From Carpediemonas membranifera (Eukaryota; Fornicata), in assembly GCA_019828565.1 (NCBI GenBank), contig JAHDYR010000062.1:124001-188000 (forward strand): a stretch of 64,000 nt of DNA, given 5' to 3'. The notes under the pieces are model-generated. The model was not told the origin of the DNA. It worked only from the letters and a program-made list of their open reading frames with translations, and searched no databases. Of this stretch, positions 38,301-49,989 are shown in pieces. A program made the translations under genes and the position numbers. Within the stretch, counting starts at the first letter, position 1. Each line of letters begins with the position of its first letter.

Positions 38301-41296
38301 GGTAGCGCGCGGTCCGGCGCCCTCCGCCCGCCTCGATGCTCGGCCGACCCAACTCGACCCTCGTCTGGATGCGACAGAGCAGGCGATTCCGGCCGAGCTC
38401 TGGATCTGAATAGTAGATGCATATGGTGCGTTTACTGACAGTGCGCTGCGTGCGTGCAGCGTGAGTGTGGGGTGTTCATTCAGAGTCGAGATGTGACTCG
38501 ACTCCCAAAACGATGAGTCGGACGCGAACGGGCAGCGCGCTCCTGGAATCAGCAGAGCGATACTCACTCCACGTAGTCCGGTAGCGCGCGGTCCGGCGCC
38601 CTCCGCCCGCCTCGATGCTCGGCCGACCCAACTCGACCCTCGTCTGGATGCGACAGAGCAGGCGATTCCGGCCGAGCTCTGGATCTGAATAGTAGATGCA
38701 TATGGTGCGTTTACTGACAGTGCGCTGCGTGCGTGCAGCGTGAGTGTGGGGTGTTCATTCAGAGTCGAGATGTGACTCGACTCCCAAATGGCGAGTCGGA
38801 CGCGAACGGGCAGCGCGCTCCTGGAATCAGCAGAGCGATACTCACTCCACGTATTCCGGTAGCGCGCGGTCCGGCGCCCTCCGCCCGCCTCGATGCTCGG
38901 CCGACCCAACTCGACCCTCGTCTGGATGCGACAGAGCAGGCGATTCCGGCCGAGCTCTGGATCTGAATAGTAGATGCATATGGTGCGTTTACTGACAGTG
39001 CGCTGCGTGCGTGCAGCGTGAGTGTGGGGTGTTCATTCAGAGTCGAGATGTGACTCGACCCCCAAATGGCGAGTCGGACGCGAACGGGCAGCGCGCTCCT
39101 GGAATCAGCAGAGCGATATTCACTCCACGTATTCCGGTAGCGCGCGGTCCGGCGCCCTCCGCCCGCCTCGATGCTCGGCCGACCCAACTCGACCCTCGTC
39201 TGGATGCGACAGAGCAGGCGACTCCGGCCGAGCTCTGGAGATGAATAGTAGATGCATATGGTGCGTTTACTGACAGTGCGCTGCGTGCGTGCAGCGTGAG
39301 TGTGGGGTGTTCATTCAGAGTCGAGATGTGACTCGACTCCCAAAACGATGAGTCGGACGCGAACGGGCAGCGCGCTCCTGGAATCAGCAGAGCGATACTC
39401 ACTCCACGTAGTCCGGTAGCGCGCGGTCCGGCGCCCTCCGCCCGCCTCGATGCTCGGCCGACCCAACTCGACCCTCGTCTGGATGCGACAGAGCAGGCGA
39501 CTCCGGCCGAGCTCTGGATCTGAATAGTAGACATACATGGTGCGTTTACTGACAGTGCGCTGCGTGCGTGCAGCGTGAGTGTGGGGTGTTCATTCAGAGT
39601 CGAGATGTGACTCGACTCCCAAATGGCGAGTCGGACGCGAACGGGCAGCGCGCTCCTGGAATCAGCAGAGCGATACTCACTCCACGTATTCCGGTAGCGC
39701 GCGGTCCGGCGCCCTCCGCCCGCCTCGATGCTCGGCCGACCCAACTCGACCCTCGTCTGGATGCGACAGAGCAGGCGACTCCAGCCGAGCTCTGGAGATG
39801 AATAGTAGATGCATATGGTGCGTTTACTGACAGTGCGCTGCGTGCGTGCAGCGTGAGTGTGGGGTGTTCATTCAGAGTCGAGATGTGACTCGACTCCCAA
39901 AACGATGAGTCGGACGCGAACGGGCAGCGCGCTCCTGGAATCAGCAGAGCGATACTCACTCCACGTAGTCCGGTAGCGCGCGGTCCGGCGCCCTCCGCCC
40001 GCCTCGATGCTCGGCCGACCCAACTCGACCCTCGTCTGGATGCGACAGAGCAGGCGATTCCGGCCGAGCTCTGGATCTGAATAGTAGATGCATATGGTGC
40101 GTTTACTGACAGTGCGCTGCGTGCGTGCAGCGTGAGTGTGGGGTGTTCATTCAGAGTCGAGATGTGACTCGACCCCCAAATGGCGAGTCGGACGCGAACG
40201 GGCAGCGCGCTCCTGGAATCAGCAGAGCGATACTCACTCCACGTATTCCGGTAGCGCGCGGTCCGGCGCCCTCCGCCCGCCTCGATGCTCGGCCGACCCA
40301 ACTCGACCCTCGTCTGGATGCGACAGAGCAGGCGATTCCGGCCGAGCTCTGGATCTGAATAGTAGATGCATATGGTGCGTTTACTGACAGTGCGCTGCGT
40401 GCGTGCAGCGTGAGTGTGGGGTGTTCATTCAGAGTCGAGATGTGACTCGACCCCCAAATGGCGAGTCGGACGCGAACGGGCAGCGCGCTCCTGGAATCAG
40501 CAGAGCGATACTCACTCCACGTATTCCGGTAGCGCGCGGTCCGGCGCCCTCCGCCCGCCTCGATGCTCGGCCGACCCAACTCGACCCTCGTCTGGATGCG
40601 ACAGAGCAGGCGACTCCGGCCGAGCTCTGGATCTGAATAGTAGACATACATGGTGCGTTTACTGACAGTGCGCTGCGTGCGTGCAGCGTGAGTGTGGGGT
40701 GTTCATTCAGAGTCGAGATGTGACTCGACCCCCAAATGGCGAGTCGGACGCGAACGGGCAGCGCGCTCCTGGAATCAGCAGAGCGATACTCACTCCACGT
40801 ATTCCGGTAGCGCGCGGTCCGGCGCCCTCCGCCCGCCTCGATGCTCGGCCGACCCAACTCGACCCTCGTCTGGATGCGACAGAGCAGGCGATTCCGGCCG
40901 AGCTCTGGATCTGAATAGTAGATGCATATGGTGCGTTTACTGACAGTGCGCTGCGTGCGTGCAGCGTGAGTGTGGGGTGTTCATTCAGAGTCGAGATGTG
41001 ACTCAACCCCCAAATGGCGAGTCGGACGCGAACGGGCAGCGCGCTCCTGGAATCAGCAGAGCGATACTCACTCCACGTATTCCGGTAGCGCGCGGTCCGG
41101 CGCCCTCCGCCCGCCTCGATGCTCGGCCGACCCAACTCGACCCTCGTCTGGATGCGACAGAGCAGGCGACTCCGGCCGAGCTCTGGATCTGAATAGTAGA
41201 CATACATGGTGCGTTTACTGACAGTGCGCTGCGTGCGTGCAGCGTGAGTGTGGGGTGTTCATTCAGAGTCGAGATGTGACTCGACCCCCAAATGGC
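35319..41296. repeat. Satellite array 1: about 21.5 units of 278/279 bp
   Basis: Head-to-tail units with very high identity. Two main types occur: AAATGGCGAG with CACGTATTCC (278 bp) and AAAACGATGAG with CACGTAGTCC (279 bp), further split by GGAGATG/GGATCTG and ATGCATATGG/ACATACATGG variants. Each unit has GAGTCGAG-ATGTGA-CTCGACTC (an 8-bp hairpin in the CTCGACTC version) and CGCTGC-GTGCGT-GCAGCG. Long ORFs of up to 539 codons run through on both strands only because 279 is divisible by three; I do not call them genes. Confidence 0.95.
41283..41296. repeat. Target-site duplication at the 3' end of LINE copy 1
   Basis: GACCCCCAAATGGC, part of a satellite unit; repeated at 49976-49989 at the 5' end of the same LINE. 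Confidence 0.8.
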
Positions 41297-42203
41297 AAAG
41301 AAAGAAATTTATGGTGCTTGGATTCTGACCCCGGACTGAGCTTGTTTCCCGTTGTCTTGGAGCTGAGTGCCCCGGGGTACTGCCTATTTCCCGTGGCAAA
41401 CTGGTCAGCAGCGTTTGCCTTGGGCTTTCGGTGCTACTGTCTCCGCGGAAAGCCGATTCCAATCGCCCCAGAGGCCCTGCGGCCATCTCCGTGCAAATAT
41501 GCTTTCCTGTCTCCCTGAAAGTCCGGCAACTATCCGGGGAGCCTGGGGGTCTGTCCTCGGGGCATTGACAGGCAGGATCGTCCTGCAGAACCTTGACTAT
41601 GACACTCCTTGCTTCCCTGCAGTCCTTGTAGAGCCGTTCAGCCACGGCACCCTCTCGTCTGTCCGGTTCCCCAATTCCATGCCCCCTCGACTCTGTTAAG
41701 AAGCCTACCCGAAGGCGGGGAAAGTGACTAAGTCCATGCTGTCTACCCCGGTTAGGTGGCGTGGGTCAGGGCATGGGTGGTGTACCCCCAGGCACTAGGC
41801 CTGGTTGTCCTGTTACCCCTTACAACATTTCGCTTGCACTACATGTCCTTGGTTTCCCATGTCGTTAACAAGGGCGGCAGGGGCACCTGTGCCCCTCCGA
41901 CCCCCGTGGCCAGTCCCTGCAGTTTCCTTGGGGTCCCAACGAGTGGTGCAACCATATGAATATGGATTTCCTTGACCTTATCCTTGCTCTGTCCTTGTTG
42001 CATGTCCTTTCTTTCTTATTTCTGGTCTGTCCTTCCTGTTAATTCCTTGCAGTCGTTCCTTCCCTTGCTTTGGTTCCTGGCTACCGGGATACGTGGGGCC
42101 TTTCCTCACTGATCCCAGGAGCTTAGCACCAGCGAGGGTGGTCCATGGCTGATTCCTTGTCCATCCCTTCCCGGTCCTGGAGTCAGGGGTTCATGACATG
42201 CTT
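41297..42203 (-). other. LINE copy 1 3' untranslated region
   Basis: No conserved frame shared by the two copies beyond ORF2. Almost the same in copy 2 (57535-58441), differing by one-base indels. The 3' terminus lacks poly(A) or a clear simple repeat. Confidence 0.6.
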
Positions 42204-45200
42204 CTATTCCACCTTGAAGCTGTTGTAAACCTTTGCCAGTTCCCGTAGTCCTGCCGTGAGGCCTTCCCAAATGTCCTCCGAGCCCCATATTATTAGTTGC
42301 TGTAATTCTAGGATGGGTCTTTCCTGGTACCATTCGCCCTGGGGGCCCTGCCTTACTTCCAAGTCCTTAGTTTTGTGCTTCGCTGCTGTCCACAGCTTTG
42401 TCCAAGCTTCTCCCCTGTCTACTGCCGGGCATTCACAGATTATGTGCGCTGCCGATCCTAGCCTCTGGCCCTCTGCCCACTCCCCTGATCATTTCCTGCT
42501 TCCTTGCTGGTCCTGGCTTTTTCCCTAATGATCCTGTAGAACAGGCTCACCTCCGACTCCTCCGAGCATAGGGGGCATAGTCTGCTAATTTCTCTCTTCA
42601 GGTCAGCGCCTTGGGCCAGCTCTGTGATGGCTCTCATAGGGCCCTCCCCTCTCTCTGCCGACGATGGGGATGGGCTGACATTGGCTGCAATGGATACAAT
42701 TCTCTTCCATTCCGCCCTGCTTTTGCCCCTTCCCAGCCTTTCGGTCTACCGTAGGCTTACCTTGCAGACACTTGCTTAATTTCCTTGTCCCCATGATTTC
42801 CATTAGTCCTAGTGCCGTACGGCTTTTGCACCGCTTCATCCACCCCCTCCTGATCGTTTCCATGCCATAATCCAGTAGCGCTGGTTTAGGGGCTCCCTCT
42901 CTGGTGCCCTCCAGTAGATGCTGCACTCTCTCCTAGCTTCCCACATAACCGTGCCCCGCCCCCATTCTCTGTTTCTGACTGGTATATCCTGGTCCCTGTA
43001 GTTGACTATCCTTTTGACTGCCAGCCATTCCATGTGTGCCTGGAGGTCCACCCATCCATTCATCAGCCTCATGGCTGCGCCCCCTCCCGGTCCTGTTCCT
43101 GCCATGATTCCCTGCCAGTCATTCCAGATCCTTCTACCTCCCGGTGCGTTCCCCCACACCTCGACTCCGAAGAGGATCCTGGGCCATATATATATTTCCA
43201 GTAGTAGCCTGCTCGCTAGTGCTGGCATGTTTGCCCTGGTCCACCCTGCCCATCTCACCAGTCTCTTGTACCTTTCGCTCTGCTCCTGTTTCCGCCTTAT
43301 GCAGGCCGACATAGGGTCCTTCCCACTTGCGATCCATAATCCCAGGTATCTCGCCTCCTTCTCTGGCAGTAGTGTTACCCCCTCGATCCTGACTAGGGCT
43401 GTTCTGTCCACGCTAATCATTACATTCTTCTGGGCGTTCACCCACATTTCATGCTCTCTGATTATGTCCACCATTATGTTGGCGACCATCTGGCTATGCT
43501 CCGGTTTTGCTCCCTGTGACCGCAGTGTCATCCACAAACATGGTAAGTGCTGCCGGTAGTCGGTCGCTGAGGTGGCTCGTGGTCCTTGGCGGTTCTCTGA
43601 TGTCGTACCGTTCTCCCTTGATTTTCTTTCTGGCCAGGTGGGGCCAGTTAGCCATGAACAGCACAAACAGTGTCGGTGCCAGGACGCACCCTTGCTTAAC
43701 TCCCCTGTTGGTTCTTTCCCATGCCTTTGCCCCTTGACTGATATCCAGGTTTCCTTTATTGTGCCTTGAATTGCCCTGATCAAGTGCTCCTCCACCCCCA
43801 TACCCTGTAGCTTATCCATGAGAATGTCCCTTGGTACCGTGTCATATGCCTTCTCGATGTCCAGAAAGATTGACGTGGTCTCACCCCCTCCTGGTGCCGC
43901 TGCACAATGTACTGTATCTGCTGGATGACGTCCCTGTCTGACTGGAAACCAGCCTGTTCTCTTGGTATGAACCTTTTTCGTTGCTGCTTCCAGACGTATC
44001 TTGAGCAATCTACCATAGACCCTGTACAGCAGTGGTGTCAAGGATATTGGTCTATATGATTCCGGCTTGACCCTTGGCTTCCCTTTCTTGTGTATGGCCG
44101 ACACTGTGGCATACTTCCATGCTTTGGGTACGTCGCCCTCCCTGTAGACCCTGTTGATGAGCCTCGTCACTTCCCTAAGGCCTTTCTCATCCAGCTCTCT
44201 CAGCATGTCTCCAGATGTGAGGTCAGGCCCTGGTGCGGTGTCCCTCCTGATCCTTTTGATTGCGGCTTTGACCTCGCTTTCCTTGAACTCATTTCCGTCC
44301 CTGCCCCTCCATGTCTTCCAGGTGGGTTCCCTGCCTCTGCTGACTCTAGCATACTGTTGCAAGAGGATCTCGCTGATGGCCGCCTTGTCCGTGGTTATCA
44401 CTCCGTCCTTGAGGAGGCTCTCCGGCATTCCCTTGTATTGGTTGTCACACCACCACCTTCTGATGGCAGCTTCCACTGAGGCCCTTGAGGCCCTATACCC
44501 CCTTTTTGCACTTCTGCTGATGTCGGCCACCCATTTGGCCCTGCGCTCTCCCCAGTATTTCTCCAGCTCCTCTTTCATCCCTTTCCTTCCTGGTCCTGTT
44601 GCCTATTTCTGTCCATGGGGTTCGCTGGAGTTCGCTCCACACTCCGTTCCCGAACACTTTGTCCCTTGCCTTTGCTCCCCTGTTGTTCACTGGGTCGCCC
44701 ATGCATGCTCTTATAGTCTCTTCCCATTGGTCCGAGCTCTTGATCCTGTTCAGCTTTGAGACTGTGACTGGCCCCTCCTTCTTTTTCATGGGCCAGGTGT
44801 GCACCTCGGGTATGGCCAGAGCCACGTCTCGCTCACTTCTGCCATAGTACCGTTGTTCCTTCCATGCTAGTGTGATTCCATTGTGTGCTGAGCCCCCATA
44901 CCCCCGACCTTCTGAGACTCTACCACCTCAATCTCCGCCCCCTGGATTCCTGGTGTTGTCACTGCAAAGTCCGGGGTTGATGTTCCTGATGTGAGCGTCC
45001 CAGACTTGGGTATGATGGCTTTGAGCCTGTGCTTCTCCATCATATCCTTCCACCGGGTGGATCTTTCCATCTGGCCTGGGTCGATGTTCCAGTCTCCCCA
45101 TAATTATGGCCTCCATGCTCCCTTTCATGTCCATGATCTTCTGTATAGTGTCCCTGAATCCATCCTTCTCCTGCTTGCTGTGGCCGGATGGAGGGCCATA

Positions 45201-45656
45201 CACGTTGATGACTAGTATGTCCCTGCCGGTTCTCATTATGCTGGCTTGCACTCTTCCCGATAGGCTGTCCGTTATGCCGATGTCCCACTTTGCAGTTGCG
45301 TGTGGGCTCACTATCGTGCCGATGCCTTCCCTTGTTCCCTTCCATCTTGGCGCAGGTTCGTCATTGCCTGCTATGCCTAGTTGTCGGTTGATGCGGTGCT
45401 GACTTTTTGACATCCGCCTTTCGTTTTTTCGTTGGCTAAGACCAGGTCCTCTTCCGTCTCCCTCCCTGCTAGTGCGTAGTCAAGGTCCATGAAGCAATGA
45501 ACCCTCGTATTCGCCGTTCTCCATGTCTCTTGTATGAGTACTGCCTCTATGTCCTTCAACCTTAGCTGAATCGCCGTTGCCATAGACGCCGTGAAGTCCT
45601 TTTCCTCTTCCTATGTGTCCCTCTGTGTTCAGACTAAGTATCTTGTAGGTTACCAT
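42204..45656 (-). pseudogene. LINE ORF2 (copy 1): APE-type endonuclease and reverse transcriptase
   Basis: About 1,150 codons from ATG 45656 to TAG 42204, over several frames. Endonuclease motifs: LSLNTEG, VLIQETWR, VINVYGPPSG and, as also read in copy 2, IIMGDWNIDPG and a Trp-Asn-His motif near the end (STQWNHTSMEG). RT motifs: DTAPGPDLTSGDML, ESYRPISLTPLLYRVYGRLL, FLDIEKAYDTVPRDIL, GCVLAPTLF and MFVDDTAV. The C-terminus has a CCHC-type knuckle starting CPLC. Lesions include an extra A near 45600 absent from copy 2, and a frameshift just after FVDD (about 43510) that both copies share. Confidence 0.88.
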
Positions 45657-45988
45657 TGCCTTTGTCCTGTTTCCTTATCCTGCGAATTCCCAGAATTTGG
45701 GAGCCCCAGCTTCCCGCTCCTCTCCTGCTATCCTTGTCCTAACAAGGGGCCTAGATGCCGGTCTCGGTGACCCTTGTCAGGCCAACCTTGTTACCACCTG
45801 GTGACCTTCCATTCTTCGGGCAGGGGTACTTAGGAGGGGACGATATGACGTGACCCCCCTTTGGCTGCCGCTACAGCCTACCGGCAGTGCATTTCAGCTA
45901 ATGCCGGGCCCTGGGTGGGAGCCAGGGCTTGTGAATTATAAAGAAAAATGTTGCTTGTTCCTTGAAAGAATACTGCTTTACCATGTCC

Positions 45989-48900
45989 TTACTCCTCCTC
46001 CGTGGACTCCCCCACTGCCGCTGCAGCTGTCCTCGGCCTGACTCACTTGCTGTCCTTGTAGACTCTGCATTACCGTGATGAACTGGGTCATCAGGTCCAT
46101 GGGTGAGATCTGCTTGGCCTTCTTAGCCTTCTTGTGCTTGTGCCGGGGGATCGTGGGCTTCTCCTTGCTGGGCTTAGTCGCGACGCCGGAGAGCACCAAC
46201 CTTCCGTGGCCTTGCTCTTGCATGAGTCGGGCAGCCTTGAGCGCTGAGATCTCTTGTTGCGCCTCTGCCAACTGCTTTCGGAGCCGCAGCTTCTCCGAGT
46301 CCATGCCGGTTGCCTGTCTGCTTCCAGACTCCCAGTCCATGTCCTCTTCGTGCCTGCTTCTCTTTCCGCTGTCCGAGTCCATGATCCTACTCGTGCTGCC
46401 CTCCTTGCGCTTGAGCGTCGTGGAGGAAGAGTGATCCTTGCTGTTGTCCATGCCTCCCTCTGAGCCTCTACCGGCCCAGGTGTTCCCGCTGAACGAGCCT
46501 CTCATCTGCGTTCCCGTGTTGTCCTGTCTCTCCCTGTCGTCTCCTCCGTGGTTACGATCCGAGGTCCTGTTCATGTTACCAGCTCTGTCGCCGGTTCTGT
46601 CGTCAGCTCTGACACCAGCTCTACCGCCGGCTCCGTGTCCTACCCTTCTGTCCTCTTCCCTGTCTCCATGCTGGTCGTGATGTCCTTGATCCGCGTCCTG
46701 GCCGAAGTGCCTGCCCACCATCCTGGTGCTAATCCGCCTCGCCTTTTTCCTCCAGGCCGTTGTCGAAGAACCTACTTTGGTATGGCTGTTCGGACTTTCC
46801 GTCGATGGTGGGGACATACGTGATGCCTGGGACATTGACTGTGTTGGCTCTGGGCTCGTCCGGGATAGCTGCCGAGACTAGTCTGGCCCCTTCCTTGCGC
46901 ATGCGGCTTAGGATGGTCCCAGCCTCGCTGACCCTGACCATGCCCCCAGTCTCTCGGGATGAAGCTCGCCCCCTAGGGTGATCCTACCCCTGTTCCTGGG
47001 GGGCCTTGACGTTGACTATGACCTTCTCATAGTCCCTGAGGCTCTCTGCTAGGGTCGTCGCAGCCCCAGACTCCTTGATGAGCCGTAGCCTCCTTCGAGG
47101 GGCCACCACTCGTATAGCATGGCCATGGTTATGATGTCCTCCTCCCTTGCTGCCCCTAGGCCCTTCCTGACGCGTACCATGCGGAGCTGGTTAGCCGTGG
47201 CTCTTTCCATGATGGTCCATAGCGGGCTTCTCTCCAGTACACCTTCGTTGTCCATGATTGTGAGGGGGGCCAGTAAGATGCCCTTCATGCCCAACAGAAC
47301 CTCCCCGAACCCGAAGCCGATGCCGAAGCGGTGTCCGTTGTCCGGGACTACGAGGATCCTGTCGCCGACTTCCCTGCTGACGTCCCTTGCGTCCCCGATC
47401 GGGTACGTGCCGAAGATCTCAAAGGTGTCCCTCCTTGTCGCGAATTCCGGGCCTCCCATGATATCCATGCCCGGCTCCGCCTTCCCGACTGCTTCCATGG
47501 TCTTGTCGAGTGCCTTACCCATGTAGTGGTAGACGTCTGGGGTGCTCATCCTCTCCTTGCATAGGGCCCTGATCCTGGCTGTGAAGACTACTGTATCCGC
47601 CAACCCACAGTGGTAGCAACCCGCGGTGTGTCTGTGGTACGGACAGACTCCCTTGGGCTCGCTCCTGTTCTGCCATCCATTTGACCATGTTGTTACTGCT
47701 TCCAGGTAGTTGGCCTTGTCGAGGTTGTCCCTGAGGTTTTGGCCAGCCTCCTCCTTGCCGTTGTTCTCCAGGATCTCTGGTAGCTTCTTCTCGTCCACCA
47801 GCCTAGCTTGGAAGAATTCCCTGGTTCCTTGCTCCAGTCCATTTGTGGGGTTCGTGAGGAGGAAGCTTTCCATCTCCACCCCCTTTGCATACATGATTAT
47901 CTTCCAACCCTCCGACCTTTCGATCCTTGCCAGCTGAGCCGCCAGGCGGTTGGCCCCAGTCCCTGAAAGTATGTATGTGCTTCTCATACTCGATCGGCGG
48001 CCGCCCCGTCCCGACCTCCACGAAGGTGGCCGGCGGCAGCCCCGTCACTGCCCATGCCGTGTACCTCGCTTGGTCCATGCTTGCTGCCGGTATGTCCTGG
48101 TAATACAGGCCATGCCCGTGTCCAAGAATGTCCCCAGTGCTGAGGTCAAAGAGTACGATCCCGCCCTCAACCGGGATGGCAGGGGATCCCTGCCTTCTTG
48201 ACGCCAGGGTCTGCGCACTCGAAGTCGATGGCTCCGATCACCAGTCGTTTCTCCTTGTCCTTTCTAGGCATCCTCGGCGGCTGGCTGCTGACCTTGTTTG
48301 AGTCGACCTCCTCGTCCTGGTCGATCTTGCCTTGGTTGGCCCCGACCATGTCCTTGTTCACTTCCAGGAGGCTGTCGTCGAGGCTTCTTCTGCCGGGCAT
48401 GGTGGCCTGCTGGCGTCGTTCCTCCTTGTCCTTGACATGTTGCTCCTCGTCTCCGTCGATGACCGTGCTAGCGGACGACCTGTCCAGATCGGCATGTTCG
48501 TCCCTATTGCTGCGGACCGAGGTGGCCTTGAGCACTTCCAGCCTCACCTTCCGGAACGGCGGCTCGTTGCTAAGGGGGTCTCCTCCCCCTTCGCCCAGGA
48601 TATTGGTTCTGCCCTTCAGGTAGATCCCTGACTTGTTCCATGCTGCCTGCCATATGGCCGGGGCCTCCGGTGCCTGAAGCCTGAGGATGTCCCTAGCCTC
48701 CTCCATGAAGCGGCTGATGGACCATGCTGACGTGTCGCTTAGCTCTAGGATGACCCTGTACTTGCCGTCCTCTTGCTCGTAGGCCACTCTGGTGACCGGG
48801 CCTTGGTTTGCCGGATCCCATACCTTGTCGTAAGGCACGCCTTCTACGGCCTCGTCTCCATGAGCCCCTGATACCAGTATGAACGACCCTTCGGCCTTCT

Positions 48901-49375
48901 TGACGCTGTCCCTGTCTACATCCCATTCGATGGGCCCATCTTCCTTCGGCCGAGGATCGCCGTCTCGATGTCCTTCTCAGATGGCCATCTTGCCATGCCA
49001 GTGAAGCCCGCTTTCAGCGTCTTGGGCTCCAGTGCCTGTGCCATGTCCTTTGCTTCCTCGTCTCTGGGGTTGAGCGCCTCTGTGAGCATGTAGAAAAGGT
49101 CGCGGAGGCCGTGGATGCCGCATGGGTTCCTGAGGATGATGTCCTTGTTGTCAGTGACGCCGGTTGCGAAGAGGATGCGTCTGGCGTTCATGATTACTTC
49201 CTTGCGTCCTTTGGAGTTCGCATTGAGCGACTTTTCCTGTAAACTTGCCTGTTCTACGAAGAAGTAGAGTCCTTGAATCGTTCCTTTCAGCGAGGAAGCT
49301 GTCCAGTAGTTCCCTGATGTCCTCCCACTGCTTCTGCGTGGAATCCCTGATCCTTGTCGGTATTTCTACCTGCAT
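45989..49375 (-). pseudogene. LINE ORF1 (copy 1), about 1,130 codons, frameshifted
   Basis: Fragments in different frames (49375-49151, 49191-48916, 48838-48167, 47987-47049, 46941-46729, 46835-45989) line up as one long protein. The start ATG is 49375 (MQVEIPTRIRDSTQ); the end is judged from copy 2 (SGESTEE then TAA, 45989-45991 here). A Cys/His cluster (CPYHRHTAGCYHC) lies in the middle, then a long Arg/Asp/Gly-rich stretch, a coiled coil (EKLRLRKQLAEAQQEISALK) and a Lys-rich patch (HKHKKAKKAKQ), so it is probably RNA-binding. No RRM or typical gag knuckle is seen, and the size is unusually large. Confidence 0.7.
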
Positions 49376-49975
49376 TGTTGAGTGCAAAATTTCTCCCCTT
49401 TCCTAGTCCATAAACTGGGTCGGAATTTTTGGGTCCGAAAGTCGGGCCACATGTACATATCCGGGTGAGGTCTCCGTCCAGGCCTTCCAGTTTCTCCCAT
49501 TGTCCATGCTCCGTACTATATAGGCCATTCTTTCAAAAAGGCGCGGTCCTAAAAATGCGTCGCCCTTTTTCTGAGTAGCGGGGCCTTTCTGTGTAGTTGT
49601 TGTTGCTTTGTTCGTAGTCTCCTTTTTAGCCTCTATCGACGGCCCCTGTTTCCCTTTTTGTGCTGCCCTTCCTTCCTTGTGGTCTTGACAAAACCATGTA
49701 GCCGCCGGTGCTAGCACTGGCCCTCGACGGTTGTTTTCCTTTTCCTTGTAAACATACGTTCCATGAAGACACTTTGATTCCTTGGTATGGGCGTGGAGCT
49801 CCCACTCGCGCCCAGCGGTATGCCCTGATAGCAACCCTTGAATGTTCAGACAGGAGGCCAAGGCCGCTCCTTCTGAGCTCCATGGGGCACTGCCCTATCC
49901 ATATAGGCCAGGCCTGTTGGTCCTTGTCCATCCATGATCGAAGTGTTTCCACTTTGCTGAAATCATTGGTGAACT
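49376..49975 (-). other. LINE copy 1 5' region
   Basis: 600 bp between the 5' target duplication and ORF1. One open frame (49861-49403, 152 codons, Lys/Thr-rich) is present, but with no second copy in the window I cannot test whether it is coding. A promoter is expected here. Confidence 0.45.
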
Positions 49976-49989
49976 GACCCCCAAATGGC
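49976..49989. repeat. Target-site duplication at the 5' end of LINE copy 1
   Basis: GACCCCCAAATGGC, identical to 41283-41296; the satellite unit continues from here. Confidence 0.8.

Larger units (their letters stand above)
41297..49975 (-). mobile_element. LINE copy 1 (APE-type non-LTR retrotransposon, 8.68 kb) inside the satellite
   Basis: Full-length by its 14-bp target duplication. Minus-strand order: 600-bp 5' region, ORF1 (about 49375-45989), a 330-bp spacer, ORF2 with endonuclease and RT (45656-42204), and a 0.9-kb 3' region ending CATAAATTTCTTTCTTTG without a poly(A) tail. Both ORFs are broken by single-base indels, mostly in homopolymers. Confidence 0.9.

Noticed and set aside
35319-41296. 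5S rRNA-like tandem gene array
   Set aside because: The unit size is suitable, and CTCGTCTGGATGCGACAGAGCAGG loosely recalls a 5S segment when split into short words, but the expected downstream box C sequence and the ends are absent.
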